Below the pieces are notes generated by a model. That model was given only the letters and a program-made list of their open reading frames with translations, was not told the DNA's origin and ran no database searches. 64,000 nt of DNA from CAJPPJ01 sp963536495 (GTDB lineage Bacteria; Bacillota_I; Bacilli_A; RF39; UBA660). The DNA is taken from the NCBI GenBank assembly GCA_963536495.1, contig CAUTAF010000002.1, forward strand, positions 62,001 through 126,000. The letters are read 5' to 3'. Positions 44,567 through 53,199 of the stretch are shown piece after piece; position 1 is the first letter of the stretch, and each line of letters begins with the position of its first letter. The translations under genes were made by a program, and so were the position numbers.

Positions 44567-45535
44567 TTATAAAGTCTCCTTAAATGTTTTTAGTAAGTTT
44601 ATTATATCACAAATATTGTTAATTTTATTTATTTCAACTTTTATTTCTTTAGAATTTTTTATACCTTTTAAATAAAATCCTAGTATCGACCTCATTTCAA
44701 GTACAACTTGTCTTTCATCTTTTTCTTCTAAAGCATATTTTATATGTTTTAATGCTATATCAATTATTTCTTTTTCAGTCTTGTTATCTGGAATTTTATC
44801 ATAAATTAAATAATCATTTATCTCTTTAAAGATATATGGTTTACCTAATGATCCTCTTCCTATCATTAATCCATCAACTTTGGAATAATCTAATTTTTCT
44901 TTTGCATCTTTATAGTTTTCAATATCACCATTTCCTATAACAGGAATATTTACTGTTTCTTTAACTTTTCTTATTAAATCCCAATCAGCTTTACCACTAT
45001 ATCCTTGACTTCTAGTTCTACCGTGTATAAATATTGCTTTAGCACCATTTAATTCTACTATTTTTGCTATTTCAATACAGTTTATTGAGTTTAAATCCCA
45101 ACCTGTTCTAATTTTTACAGTCAATGGTATATCTATAGCACTACTAACTTCTTTTACTATTTCTCCAATTAACTCTGGATATTTCATAAGTGATGATCCA
45201 GCTTTTGATCTAATAGCAATTTTAGGAACTGGACATCCCATATTAATATTAAGCATATCTGGTTTGATCAGTTCGCATACTTTAACTGCTGCTTCTTTTA
45301 AACTCTTAGCTGAATCACCAAATAATTGAATACAAACAGGTCTTTCTTTTTCATCTATCTGTAACATTTTCATAGTTTTATTATTATCATAAAGAATAGC
45401 TTTATCACTTATCATTTCACTAACCACAAGACCACAATCATATTCTTTACATAATTTTCTAAAAGCTAAATCTGTAAAACCAGCCATAGGTGCTAATACT
45501 AAATTGTTTTTTAATTCTACATTACCTATCTTCAT
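44567..45535 (-). CDS. dusB: tRNA-dihydrouridine synthase (DusB type)
   Basis: A protein of 322 aa, an FMN enzyme that reduces uridines in tRNA. LAPMAGFTDLAFR binds FMN, NMGCPVPKI holds the catalytic Cys, KIRTGWD the substrate Lys/Arg, IHGRTRSQGYSG follows, and VIGNGDI and MIGRGSLGKPYIF hold the phosphate. Location behind ftsH and before lysS is the standard Bacilli arrangement of dusB. Confidence 0.93.
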   Translation of the reverse strand: MKIGNVELKNNLVLAPMAGFTDLAFRKLCKEYDCGLVVSEMISDKAILYDNNKTMKMLQIDEKERPVCIQLFGDSAKSLKEAAVKVCELIKPDMLNINMGCPVPKIAIRSKAGSSLMKYPELIGEIVKEVSSAIDIPLTVKIRTGWDLNSINCIEIAKIVELNGAKAIFIHGRTRSQGYSGKADWDLIRKVKETVNIPVIGNGDIENYKDAKEKLDYSKVDGLMIGRGSLGKPYIFKEINDYLIYDKIPDNKTEKEIIDIALKHIKYALEEKDERQVVLEMRSILGFYLKGIKNSKEIKVEINKINNICDIINLLKTFKETL

Positions 45536-45545
45536 TTTAAATTAA

Positions 45546-45568
45546 AAGTAAGTTATAACAACTTACTC
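45546..45568 (-). terminator. Possible attenuating hairpin between ftsH and dus
   Basis: AGTAAGTT / AACTTACT with a 5-nt loop, followed on the minus strand by TTTAATTTAAA. The U tract is weak and the stop codon of ftsH lies inside the stem, so partial termination is more likely than a full stop. Confidence 0.4.
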
Positions 45569-47458
45569 TCCTTTTTTATTTTTAATTACTTTTTTAGATT
45601 CTTCTTTTAATTCAGTGTTTTCTTCTGGTAATTTACCAGTTTCTACTAAAGAATCTATTTCTTCTTTATTTAAAGTTTCTTTATCTAATAAAGTATTTGC
45701 TAAAAGTTTTAATAATTTATCATTTTCTTTTATTATCTTTTTAGCTTTTTCATAACATTCTTGAAGTATTTTTTGAACTTCTTGATCTATTTCTAACGCT
45801 ACATGATCAGAATAATTTTTAACTCTTGCTTCTTCTCCTAAATAATAACCACTAGATCTATGCTCATATTGAACTGGTCCAAGTTTACTCATTCCATATT
45901 CAGTAACTATAGATCTTGCTATTTTAGTAGCTTTTTCAAAATCATTATGTGCTCCTGTTGTTACATCTTCAAAATATATCTCTTCTGATGCACGTCCACC
46001 AAATAAACCTACAATTCTTTCTAAAAGTTCATTTTTAGTTGCTAAATATTTTTCTTCCTTAGGTAACATTAGTGTATATCCACCAGCATCTCCTCTTGGA
46101 ATAATAGTGATTTTATGAACTTGTTCTGCATCTTTAAGTTTAATACCTATTACAGCATGACCAGCTTCATGATATGCAACAACTTTCTTTTCGTGATCTG
46201 TATATTTTTTAGAATTTTTAGATGGTCCACCAATCACTCTATCAGTAGCTTCATCTATTTCTAACATTGTTATTTGATCTTTATTTCTTCTAACAGCTAA
46301 AAGCGCTCCTTCATTTAAAACATTTTCTAAATCAGCTCCACTAAAGCCTGGAGTTCTAGCTGCTATATTTTTTAAATCTACTTCTTTTGCTAAAACTTTA
46401 TTTTTAGCATGTACTTTTAAAATATCTAATCTTTCATCTTTATTAGGTAAATCAACTGTTACTTGTCTATCAAATCTTCCTGCTCTAAGTAAAGCTGGAT
46501 CTAATACATCAGCTCTATTTGTTGCACCTATTACAATAACACCTTCATTATCTTCAAATCCATCCATTTCACTAAGTAATTGGTTTAAAGTTTGTTCTCT
46601 TTCATCGTGTCCTCCACCATTTCCAGATCCTCTTCTTCTACCAATAGTATCTATTTCATCGATGAATATTAAACATGGTGCTGCTTTTTTAGCTTCTTTA
46701 AATAAATCTCTTACTCTACTAGCTCCAACTCCAACATATAATTCTAAGAAGTCAGATCCACTCATATAGAAAAATGGCACTCCAGCTTCTCCTGCTACAG
46801 CTTTAGCAAGTAAAGTTTTACCAGTTCCTGGTGGACCTACTAATAAAAATCCTTTAGGAATTCTTGCTCCCATAATTTTAAATTTTTTAGGATTTCTTAA
46901 GAAGTCTATCATTTCTTCTACTTCTTCTTTTTCTTCTTTTAATCCTGCTACATCTTTAAACTTAAATTTTGGTTTTGTACTAAGTTTTGCTGTACTTTTA
47001 CCAAAATCTAAACCTTTAGCTCCAGATTGCAACTGACTAGTAAGAAACCAACCTGCTACTCCTAAAATCAATATTAATGGGGCAAAATTTAAGAACACTG
47101 CAAGTAATTCATTATTACTTGTATCAGGTTTTACAGTTAAATTATATTGCAATTCTTTTTTATCATTTTTAACTGATAATTCTTTTAATGTATTATCAGA
47201 TAACGGTGTTTTTACAATAAATTTATCGTAGTTTTTAGCATTCTTTAATTTACCAGTTATTACATATAATGAATTTTTTTGATTCGGAGTTACTTCTATT
47301 TCTTCTACCTTATTTTCATTTATATTCTTTAATAATTCTGAATAAGTCATATCTTTATGATTATATCTAGTAAACATATATACTATAAATACTACTACAG
47401 CTATAGATATAAGACTAATATATGGTATTAATGATTTATTAAATTTTTTATTTTTCAT
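45563..47458 (-). CDS. ftsH: ATP-dependent zinc metalloprotease FtsH
   Basis: Membrane-bound AAA+ protease, 631 aa, that degrades misfolded and regulatory proteins. Two membrane helices (about 12-30 and 122-142) frame a small outside domain. The AAA module has GPPGTGKT, FIDEID and the SRH region NRADVLDPALLRAGRFD. The zinc site is HEAGH. The tail is Glu/Lys-rich. The ATG overlaps the tilS stop as ATGA, with AAGGAGG ahead. Confidence 0.97.
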   Translation of the reverse strand: MKNKKFNKSLIPYISLISIAVVVFIVYMFTRYNHKDMTYSELLKNINENKVEEIEVTPNQKNSLYVITGKLKNAKNYDKFIVKTPLSDNTLKELSVKNDKKELQYNLTVKPDTSNNELLAVFLNFAPLILILGVAGWFLTSQLQSGAKGLDFGKSTAKLSTKPKFKFKDVAGLKEEKEEVEEMIDFLRNPKKFKIMGARIPKGFLLVGPPGTGKTLLAKAVAGEAGVPFFYMSGSDFLELYVGVGASRVRDLFKEAKKAAPCLIFIDEIDTIGRRRGSGNGGGHDEREQTLNQLLSEMDGFEDNEGVIVIGATNRADVLDPALLRAGRFDRQVTVDLPNKDERLDILKVHAKNKVLAKEVDLKNIAARTPGFSGADLENVLNEGALLAVRRNKDQITMLEIDEATDRVIGGPSKNSKKYTDHEKKVVAYHEAGHAVIGIKLKDAEQVHKITIIPRGDAGGYTLMLPKEEKYLATKNELLERIVGLFGGRASEEIYFEDVTTGAHNDFEKATKIARSIVTEYGMSKLGPVQYEHRSSGYYLGEEARVKNYSDHVALEIDQEVQKILQECYEKAKKIIKENDKLLKLLANTLLDKETLNKEEIDSLVETGKLPEENTELKEESKKVIKNKKGE

Positions 47459-48783
47459 ATTTCCTCCTTCAATTCACATGTGATTATTATATCATATTTA
47501 TCCGTCTTTTTCTTGAGTAAATTTGATTTTTTAATCCCCGGAATAAAGATCGTTTTATTATTACTATCTGTAATAATTGGATAATATTTTCTTATATCTT
47601 CTTTTACTTTACTATCCCTAAAAATATCTTTTACTTTCTTTGTTCCTAAATTATTTAAAGATATAACATCATCTTCTTCAATAGTTCTTATTATAAGTGG
47701 TAATTTAACATCTTTCTTATTTAATCTCATAACAAAATTATTATCTACATTACCATCTTTATCTAAATAAATTTTAAACATATTAAATACTTTATTCTTA
47801 TCTAATATTTCTTTATTTTTTTTATAATTAGTTTCATGGAAAAAATACAATTCTTTATATTCTCTTACTATAACTTTATTAAAAGGCATATCTAAAGTTT
47901 TTTTACCAGAATAATCTTCAGTTATAGAAAGTATTGAATTAAGATGTCTTTTATTAAGTTCTACTATATCAGAAAAGTATTCTGCTTCTAAAAATCTTTC
48001 TAAAATTTTTTTCTTGATAATTATATCTTCTTTATTAAATTTTTCTAAATTTATTTTATTGTTATTTACAATATTTTCATAAACTTCATCAACTTTTTTA
48101 TCAATATAACTATTCATTTCATCTAACAATAAAGAATATTCTAAAAAACTAGTATTTATATTAGGATTTTCTTTTCTTAAAAGTGGTATTATTTTAAGTC
48201 TATATCTATTTCTTGTAAATAAACTTATTTTATTAGTTTTATCTATAAAATATTTTTGTTTCTTTTCTTTTAAATATTTTAATATTTCTTTCTTATCTGC
48301 AAGAAGTAAAGGTCTTACTAAACTATAATTATTTCTCTTATCTTCTATTTTAAAACCTTTATATCCATTTATTGTGCTACCTCTTACTAATTTCATTAAA
48401 ACTGTTTCAATAAGATCATCTGAATGATGAGCAGTAAATAAATATTTTGAATTATATTTATCAATCATTTTTTCAAAAAATTCATATCTTGCTTCTCTTG
48501 CTTTTGCTTCTAAATTTTTTAAATCTCTTGGGAAATAATCATATATTTCAAATATTAAAGAATTACGTTCACAAAAATCTCTTATATATCTTTCTTCTTT
48601 TTCACTTTCTTTTCTTAAATGATGGTTTACATGTGCTACTACTATATTAAAGTGATACATATCTTTTAAACTTTTTAAAACTAGTAAAAGAGCCATTGAA
48701 TCAGGCCCTGTAGATACTGCACATATAACATTATCATTTTCTTTAATTTTAAGTTTTTCTATATATTTTATAACTTCTTTCAC
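47455..48783 (-). CDS. tilS: tRNA(Ile)-lysidine synthetase
   Basis: A protein of 442 aa. It modifies C34 of tRNA-Ile(CAT) with lysine so it reads AUA codons, which is essential in a genome this A+T-rich. N-type PP-loop AVSTGPDSMAL at residues ~21-31 (the usual second Gly of SGG is Thr-Gly here), AHVNHHLR, and TAHHSDDLIETVLM. The C-terminal TilS domain (KVKDIFRDSKV) is present. It overlaps divIC and ftsH by 4 nt each. Ends in TGA. Confidence 0.94.
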   Translation of the reverse strand: MKEVIKYIEKLKIKENDNVICAVSTGPDSMALLLVLKSLKDMYHFNIVVAHVNHHLRKESEKEERYIRDFCERNSLIFEIYDYFPRDLKNLEAKAREARYEFFEKMIDKYNSKYLFTAHHSDDLIETVLMKLVRGSTINGYKGFKIEDKRNNYSLVRPLLLADKKEILKYLKEKKQKYFIDKTNKISLFTRNRYRLKIIPLLRKENPNINTSFLEYSLLLDEMNSYIDKKVDEVYENIVNNNKINLEKFNKEDIIIKKKILERFLEAEYFSDIVELNKRHLNSILSITEDYSGKKTLDMPFNKVIVREYKELYFFHETNYKKNKEILDKNKVFNMFKIYLDKDGNVDNNFVMRLNKKDVKLPLIIRTIEEDDVISLNNLGTKKVKDIFRDSKVKEDIRKYYPIITDSNNKTIFIPGIKKSNLLKKKTDKYDIIITCELKEEI

Positions 48784-49076
48784 GCTTCACCTTTAGGAAT
48801 CCGAATAATGTATTCACCTTCCTTCGAGTACAAAAATTTTTCTCTAAGATATCTTGCTACATATTCTGGATTTTTTAATTTTTCAACATCAGAATTAAGT
48901 TTTTCTTCTTGTTGTTTTAATTTTATTATTTCTCTTTCTGTTGCTTGTTTTTCTTTTTTAACTTTATTTATTTTTTGCCATGAATTATAAATATTTAAAA
49001 AAATAAAAAAAGATAGTACGAAAAAAAACAAAGCTTCTAAAAATGATTTAAAACTACTTTTCATCTTTTTTTTCAT
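48780..49076 (-). CDS. divIC: Septum formation initiator, DivIC/FtsB family
   Basis: A protein of 98 aa: short basic N-terminus, one membrane helix (about 12-30), a coiled coil (about 32-70), then NPEYVARYLREKFLYSKEGEYIIRIP, the DivIC/FtsB end motif. It joins FtsL and DivIB in the divisome. It begins the divIC-tilS-ftsH run. A minus-strand TATAAT sits ~15 nt upstream of the gene. Confidence 0.9.
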   Translation of the reverse strand: MKKKMKSSFKSFLEALFFFVLSFFIFLNIYNSWQKINKVKKEKQATEREIIKLKQQEEKLNSDVEKLKNPEYVARYLREKFLYSKEGEYIIRIPKGEA

Positions 49077-49157
49077 ACTATCACCTATCTATCATAATTA
49101 TACAAAATAATTAGACTAGATAAATATTTATATTACTATTTATTTTTTATTTGACAA

Positions 49158-49379
49158 TTAATCTCTTGCAAATGGTAATAGTGCTATTGCTCTAGCTTTC
49201 TTTATTTCTCTTGCAATAATTCTTTGATCTTTAGCACATGCACCTGTAGCTCTTCTTGGTAATATTTTACCTCTTTCGTTAATAAGTTTTGATAAAGTTT
49301 CTACATCTTTGTAGTTTACTTCCTTACCACTACATATTATACATACTTTTTTTCTTCTATTATTACGATAATCTGCCAT
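49158..49379 (-). CDS. rpsR: 30S ribosomal protein S18
   Basis: A protein of 73 aa. It has CIICSGKEVNYKDVETLSK and ATGACAKDQRIIAREIKKAR, the latter being the 16S-binding core. Two Cys in CIIC remain from the ancestral zinc form, but a full four-Cys set is not present. Partner of S6 in the ribosome platform. Last gene of rpsF-ssb-rpsR. Confidence 0.97.
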   Translation of the reverse strand: MADYRNNRRKKVCIICSGKEVNYKDVETLSKLINERGKILPRRATGACAKDQRIIAREIKKARAIALLPFARD

Positions 49380-49394
49380 TATTCATTCCTTTCC

Positions 49395-49847
49395 TTAAAA
49401 AGGTAACTCTTCATCGCTAATTTCATCTACTTTGATGTCTTTTCCAAAATCTGAGTATATATCAGTTGTATCATCTATATTAAAATCTGATGGTTTTACT
49501 GAACTAACTCCAGAATCTGTCATATTAGAATCTACTTTAGATAAAAATTGAACATTTGTAGCTACAACTCTATATGTTGTTCTAGCATTACCATCTTTAT
49601 CGTTAAATCTATCCATTCTAATACTTCCATCTATAGCAACTTGACTTCCCTTTTTTAAATATTTGTTTACATTTTCTGCTGGTTTATTCCAAACCTCAAT
49701 ATTGATAAAATCTGCTTCTTGAGTTCCATCTTCTCTTCTAAAGTTTCTATCAACAGCTATAGAAAAATTTGCTACTGCTGTTTGATTACTTGTATATCTA
49801 AGTTCTGGATCTCTTGTTAATCTACCAATTAAAAATACTTTGTTCAT
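49395..49847 (-). CDS. ssb: Single-stranded DNA-binding protein
   Basis: A protein of 150 aa with an OB fold (MNKVFLIGRLTRDPELRYT ... FINIEVWNKPAENVNKYLKKGSQV), a flexible acidic middle, and the conserved acidic-hydrophobic tip (EISDEELPF) that recruits repair and replication partners. Shorter linker than in B. subtilis. Standard position between rpsF and rpsR. Confidence 0.97.
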   Translation of the reverse strand: MNKVFLIGRLTRDPELRYTSNQTAVANFSIAVDRNFRREDGTQEADFINIEVWNKPAENVNKYLKKGSQVAIDGSIRMDRFNDKDGNARTTYRVVATNVQFLSKVDSNMTDSGVSSVKPSDFNIDDTTDIYSDFGKDIKVDEISDEELPF

Positions 49848-49859
49848 ATTTTTCTCCTA

Positions 49860-50150
49860 TTATTTTTCATCTTTAACTATTAAATGACGAATAATATTTT
49901 CACTTATTGTTGCTACTCTATCGAATTCTTTAATATCATTAACATTTTCAGTTTTGAAAGTTAATAAGAAATAGTATCCTGTTTTAAATTTCTTAACTTC
50001 ATATGCTAATTCTCTTTGACCCATTTCTTTTAATTCTACATTTTGTGCTTTTGTTGATAAAACTAATGCTTTATAATCTTCAGCAACTTTTTTGATTTCA
50101 GCTACTTCAAGATTAGGTCTAACGATAAACATTATTTCATAATTACGCAT
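49860..50150 (-). CDS. rpsF: 30S ribosomal protein S6
   Basis: A protein of 96 aa: MRNYEIMFIVRPN opens the ferredoxin-like fold, KEMGQRELAYEVKKFKTGYY is the S18/rRNA-facing part. The ATG follows AAGGAGGTG, which is partly locked in a leader hairpin (50161-50197). First gene of the rpsF-ssb-rpsR operon. Confidence 0.97.
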   Translation of the reverse strand: MRNYEIMFIVRPNLEVAEIKKVAEDYKALVLSTKAQNVELKEMGQRELAYEVKKFKTGYYFLLTFKTENVNDIKEFDRVATISENIIRHLIVKDEK

Positions 50151-50154
50151 ATTT

Positions 50155-50225
50155 TTACACCTCCTTCTGGTCTTTACTGGCTATTTCTAGCAAGGAGCTT
50201 TTCACTCTTTTTGTATTATAACAAA
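50155..50225 (-). promoter_or_regulatory. rpsF leader: promoter -10 and hairpin covering the ribosome-binding site
   Basis: Minus-strand TATAAT at 50215-50220. The short leader then forms CTCCTT (50192-50197) paired with AAGGAG (50161-50166), the rpsF ribosome site. Inside it is a small GCTA-GAAA-TAGC hairpin and a one-sided bulge (AGTAAAGACCAG). This layout suits feedback by S6 or S6:S18 binding as known for rpsF leaders in other bacteria, but I do not see the classic CCG element, so the ligand is inferred. Confidence 0.55.
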
Positions 50226-50251
50226 TAATATATATTTTTGCTACTAAAAAT

Positions 50252-50284
50252 TAAAAAAAGAAATATCATTAAGGATATCTCTAG
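50252..50284 (-). terminator. Intrinsic terminator after the small lipoprotein gene
   Basis: On the minus strand AGAGATATC / GATATTTCT (one G-U pair, 6-nt loop) is followed by seven U. It begins inside the stop of the 50281-50454 gene and insulates the rpsF promoter. Confidence 0.75.
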
Positions 50285-50454
50285 TCTATAGTAATTTCTG
50301 ATTCTAAATTAGGATTAATATCTTCTTTTAAATCAGTTTTTAGTATTTCTTCAGTTTTATTATTCTCAGATTTCTTTTCTTCCTTAGGTTTTTTTACTTG
50401 ATTACAAGAAACTAGTAAAAAAGCTAATATTAATATTAGAAATATTTTTTTCAT
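50281..50454 (-). CDS. Small lipoprotein, 57 aa
   Basis: A short gene with MKKIFLILILAFLLVSC as lipoprotein signal (lipobox LVSC, Cys17) and a mature part of only 41 residues. That part is mostly Lys/Glu/Asn and ends ESEITID. AAGGAG lies 7 nt before the ATG, and the stop sits at an intrinsic terminator, which together make it a convincing gene despite its size. It starts 4 nt after the stop of the SDR-like gene and is probably co-transcribed with it. No family recognised; the mature part looks disordered. Confidence 0.75.
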   Translation of the reverse strand: MKKIFLILILAFLLVSCNQVKKPKEEKKSENNKTEEILKTDLKEDINPNLESEITID

Positions 50455-50458
50455 ACCG

Positions 50459-51106
50459 TTACTCCTTATTAAACATCTTATATATTTTATATAACATATT
50501 TAATTTTATATCAGCATTTTTAGAATTTATTTTTTTTAAACTGTATTTGGCTACACTATTTAAATCTTTTCTATTTTTTAACAAAAGTGAGTGAAAACCA
50601 ATATTTAACTTTTCTTTTTTTATTGTTTTATTTACATATCTTGTTAATTCTTTTAAATATGATTCTAAACCTAAATAATCAGCATTTAAAATATTTTTAT
50701 TATAAAAATCAACAGAAAGAGTATTTAATATATTACCTTTTTGATTTTTTATCATATCTCTTAAAAACAGTTTACTAAATAAATATAAAGAATTTAATTG
50801 ATATTCATAACTAGTATTTTTACTATCACTATCAAAAAACTTATCATTATTATAAAAATTCAAATTATTTATTATAAAGTCAGGATTTTCTTTTCTTATG
50901 AAAATATATATTTCTTTTATTTTAGATTCTAAGGAAATATCACTTGCAATTATTTGCATATTTACTTTTCCTTTATATTTATTTTGTGTATTTATTAAAT
51001 TTTCTTTATCGCTATCTATTAAAATTAAATTATTTTCTTTATTAGATAATAATTTTACATATTCCATTCCAATTTTTGAACATGCTCCTATAATAACTAC
51101 TTTCAT
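50459..51106 (-). CDS. Degenerate short-chain dehydrogenase-like protein
   Basis: A protein of 215 aa with an SDR Rossmann fold. IIGACSKIGMEYVKLL is the nucleotide loop (third Gly kept, pattern altered), ILIDSD the cofactor-choosing acidic strand end, ASDI the adenine pocket and FIINNLNFYN the NNAG equivalent. In the active site S131 and Y144 are in place, but the lysine of YxxxK is E148 (YLGLE), so normal oxidoreductase activity is doubtful. It lies between the sigma-factor gene and the small lipoprotein gene on one transcript. A binding or regulatory role, or an atypical enzyme, is possible. Confidence 0.7.
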   Translation of the reverse strand: MKVVIIGACSKIGMEYVKLLSNKENNLILIDSDKENLINTQNKYKGKVNMQIIASDISLESKIKEIYIFIRKENPDFIINNLNFYNNDKFFDSDSKNTSYEYQLNSLYLFSKLFLRDMIKNQKGNILNTLSVDFYNKNILNADYLGLESYLKELTRYVNKTIKKEKLNIGFHSLLLKNRKDLNSVAKYSLKKINSKNADIKLNMLYKIYKMFNKE

Positions 51107-51114
51107 ATACCCAC

Positions 51115-51621
51115 CTAATTTTTAATATCTTCTTTTACTAAATCTTTTTTTATTTTTAATATTTTATATTCTACCCTTTTTTGATTAATTTCTAAAAGTT
51201 CTGATATTTCTCTTGAATTAAAATCATTAATATATAATTCAAATATTTGAGAATCATCTAAACTTAAATTAAATTTATATTCTTTTAATTTATCTTTTAA
51301 ATTCATAAAAACAATATCATTTTCTATATAACTTGGACTTTCAAACTCTTCTTCTGTTTCTTCTTTTATTTCTAAAATATTATTATTAAGATTTTTCCTA
51401 AACCAATTGTTCATCTTAGCTCTAATACAAATATATGCAAAAGTCGTAAAACTAGCTTTTAAGTTACTATCATATTTATCTATTGCTTCACTAAGTCCAA
51501 TCATTCCTTCTTGATAAAAATCTTCATAATCATTTTTATAAAACGGATATTGTTTTATATATTTATTCGCTAAATTTATTACTATATGTTTATATTCCAA
51601 TAATTTTTCTTCTTTATTCAT
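51115..51621 (-). CDS. RNA polymerase sigma factor, SigH-like
   Basis: A protein of 168 aa, region 2 plus region 4 only. DFYQEGMIGLSEAIDKYD is sigma region 2.2, the RNA polymerase contact. FTTFAYICIRAKMNNWFRK is region 2.3-2.4. LNQ-type HTH at FNSREISELLEINQKRVEYKILKIKK is region 4. The location behind rlmB matches sigH in Bacilli, where it controls competence or sporulation, although this lineage shows no sporulation genes here. Overlaps rlmB by 8 nt. Confidence 0.8.
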   Translation of the reverse strand: MNKEEKLLEYKHIVINLANKYIKQYPFYKNDYEDFYQEGMIGLSEAIDKYDSNLKASFTTFAYICIRAKMNNWFRKNLNNNILEIKEETEEEFESPSYIENDIVFMNLKDKLKEYKFNLSLDDSQIFELYINDFNSREISELLEINQKRVEYKILKIKKDLVKEDIKN

Positions 51622-52315
51622 TTTTACCTTCTCTTACAATTTCATAAATCATAAGAGCTGCTGCAACTGATGCATTTAAACTATTAGTAGTTCCATACAT
51701 AGGAATCTTAACATTGAAATCTAAATGTTTAATTGTGGATTCGCTTATTCCTTTTCCTTCATTACCTATTACTACAGCAATTTTACCAGAATAATCAATG
51801 TTTTTAAAATCTTCTTTAGCATCAAGTGTAGTTCCTACTATCCAAAAACCTAACTCTTTTAATTTTAAAATTGTACTATTAATATTAGTTACTTGAGAGA
51901 TTTTTACATTTTCTATTGCTCCTGCACTTGTTTTTACAACAGTATAATTAACATCAGTTGCTCTATCTTTTGGAATAATTATTCCAGTTAAATTAGCAGC
52001 TTCTACAGTTCTAACTATTGCACCTAAATTATGAGGATCTTCTAAATGATCTAAAATAATAATTTTAGCATTTTCTACATTTAAATCTTCAATAGGAGAA
52101 TACTTAAAATCTTCAATATCTAAAATTATACCTTGATGAGGCATTTTAAAAAAATCATCCTTAGTATTTTTATCAAAGTAATTTATTTTAATATTCTTCT
52201 TTTCTAATAAAGAAAGTATATTTTCTTCTTTAAATCCTTCTTGTAAATAACATTTTTTAACTTTTTTATCCTTTAACAATATTTCTTTTGCTACATTTCT
52301 TCCACATACTAACAT
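51614..52315 (-). CDS. rlmB: 23S rRNA 2'-O-methyltransferase RlmB (TrmH/SpoU family)
   Basis: A protein of 233 aa. An N-terminal RNA-binding substrate domain (about 1-75) is followed by the SPOUT knot: LDHLEDPHNLGAIVRTVEAA, VVIGNEGKGIS and IPMYGTTNSLNASVAAAL. It methylates a guanosine in domain V of 23S rRNA or acts as its TrmH-type homologue. A minus-strand TATAAT at 52335-52340 just upstream suggests its own promoter, as a terminator sits before it. Confidence 0.92.
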   Translation of the reverse strand: MLVCGRNVAKEILLKDKKVKKCYLQEGFKEENILSLLEKKNIKINYFDKNTKDDFFKMPHQGIILDIEDFKYSPIEDLNVENAKIIILDHLEDPHNLGAIVRTVEAANLTGIIIPKDRATDVNYTVVKTSAGAIENVKISQVTNINSTILKLKELGFWIVGTTLDAKEDFKNIDYSGKIAVVIGNEGKGISESTIKHLDFNVKIPMYGTTNSLNASVAAALMIYEIVREGKNE

Positions 52316-52341
52316 ATAAATTTACTCCGTTTATATTATAA

Positions 52342-52369
52342 CAAAAAAATCAGTTAAATACTGATTTTT
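52342..52369 (-). terminator. Intrinsic terminator after mrnC
   Basis: AAAAATCAGT / ACTGATTTTT with a 5-nt loop and seven U following on the minus strand. The stop codon of mrnC lies in the loop. It ends the gltX-cysS-mrnC transcript. Confidence 0.8.
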
Positions 52370-52764
52370 ATGTCATATATATAATTTAAGATATAATTTA
52401 ATCTGTTTTTATCTTTAAAATATAAATATCCAATCAAACTTTCTAAAGCTGTTGCATGTTTATAAGTTACTACATCACAACTTTTAGGTTTATGATTAGA
52501 TTTAGAATTTCTTGCTCTTTTTACAATATCTATTTCTTCTTCTGTTAACATTTCATTATCAATTATCTCTTTTAAAAAATAAGCTTGAGATTTAGCATTA
52601 ACATATTTTAAAGTTTCTTTTGCTAAATCTTTTATTTTACAAAGACCTTTATTGACATTTTGTTCTCTAATAAAACTTTCAAATATACTATCCCCTATAT
52701 ATGCAAGAACTAACGGATTAACTTCTAATAAATTTTTATTATTTAATAAGGTACCATTTTCCAT
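52354..52764 (-). CDS. mrnC: Mini-ribonuclease 3
   Basis: A protein of 136 aa with the RNase III catalytic fold but no dsRNA-binding domain. LVLAYIGDSIFESFIRE holds the first acidic pair. ATALESLIGYLYF holds the second. It matures 23S rRNA ends as a dimer. I start at the ATG at 52764, inside the end of the upstream gene. Standard place behind cysS. Confidence 0.92.
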   Translation of the reverse strand: MENGTLLNNKNLLEVNPLVLAYIGDSIFESFIREQNVNKGLCKIKDLAKETLKYVNAKSQAYFLKEIIDNEMLTEEEIDIVKRARNSKSNHKPKSCDVVTYKHATALESLIGYLYFKDKNRLNYILNYIYDIKISI

Positions 52765-53197
52765 CAATAAAACCTACTAATATCTTTTTATTATCAGTTG
52801 ATTTTTCATTATTTACTATAGCAGTTTGAGAAACTTCAACTTCATAAGCTTTTTTAATATCTATTTTACATTCGTGTTTATAAGTATTTTTATATTCTTC
52901 TAATTCTTTTTTAGATAATAATCTTGCTGATTTTATAGAATATTCATATTTTATATTATAATTTTTAATTGGAGCAAGTTGACTTTCTAACTCTATCTTA
53001 AATGCTTCATTTTTAGATAAACAGTTATGATAAGCATTTGCTGCTTTCTCTACATTTTTTTCATTTATTGCTTCATATAATTTTTTTATTGGTGTCTTAT
53101 AAGTGTTTCTATTAAAAATTATAACAACTGTAAGTGATAACGCTGCTACAACTAAAGAAACTAGTAATATATTAATCATTTTATCCATTCTTTGCAT
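52739..53197 (-). CDS. Single-span membrane protein with NTF2/DUF4878-like outside domain
   Basis: A protein of 152 aa. One membrane helix (about 8-29), then a domain with KKLYEAINEKNVEKAANAYHNC, LLSKKELEEYKNTY, KKAYEVEVSQTAIV and a closing KILVGFIDGKWYLIK. The end-strand pattern is that of NTF2-like domains (DUF4878 and relatives). It resembles the 7347 and 56035 proteins in its C-terminal part. It lies between cysS (2 nt) and mrnC (overlap), a non-standard insertion in that operon. Function unknown. Confidence 0.65.
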   Translation of the reverse strand: MQRMDKMINILLVSLVVAALSLTVVIIFNRNTYKTPIKKLYEAINEKNVEKAANAYHNCLSKNEAFKIELESQLAPIKNYNIKYEYSIKSARLLSKKELEEYKNTYKHECKIDIKKAYEVEVSQTAIVNNEKSTDNKKILVGFIDGKWYLIK

Positions 53198-53199
53198 AT

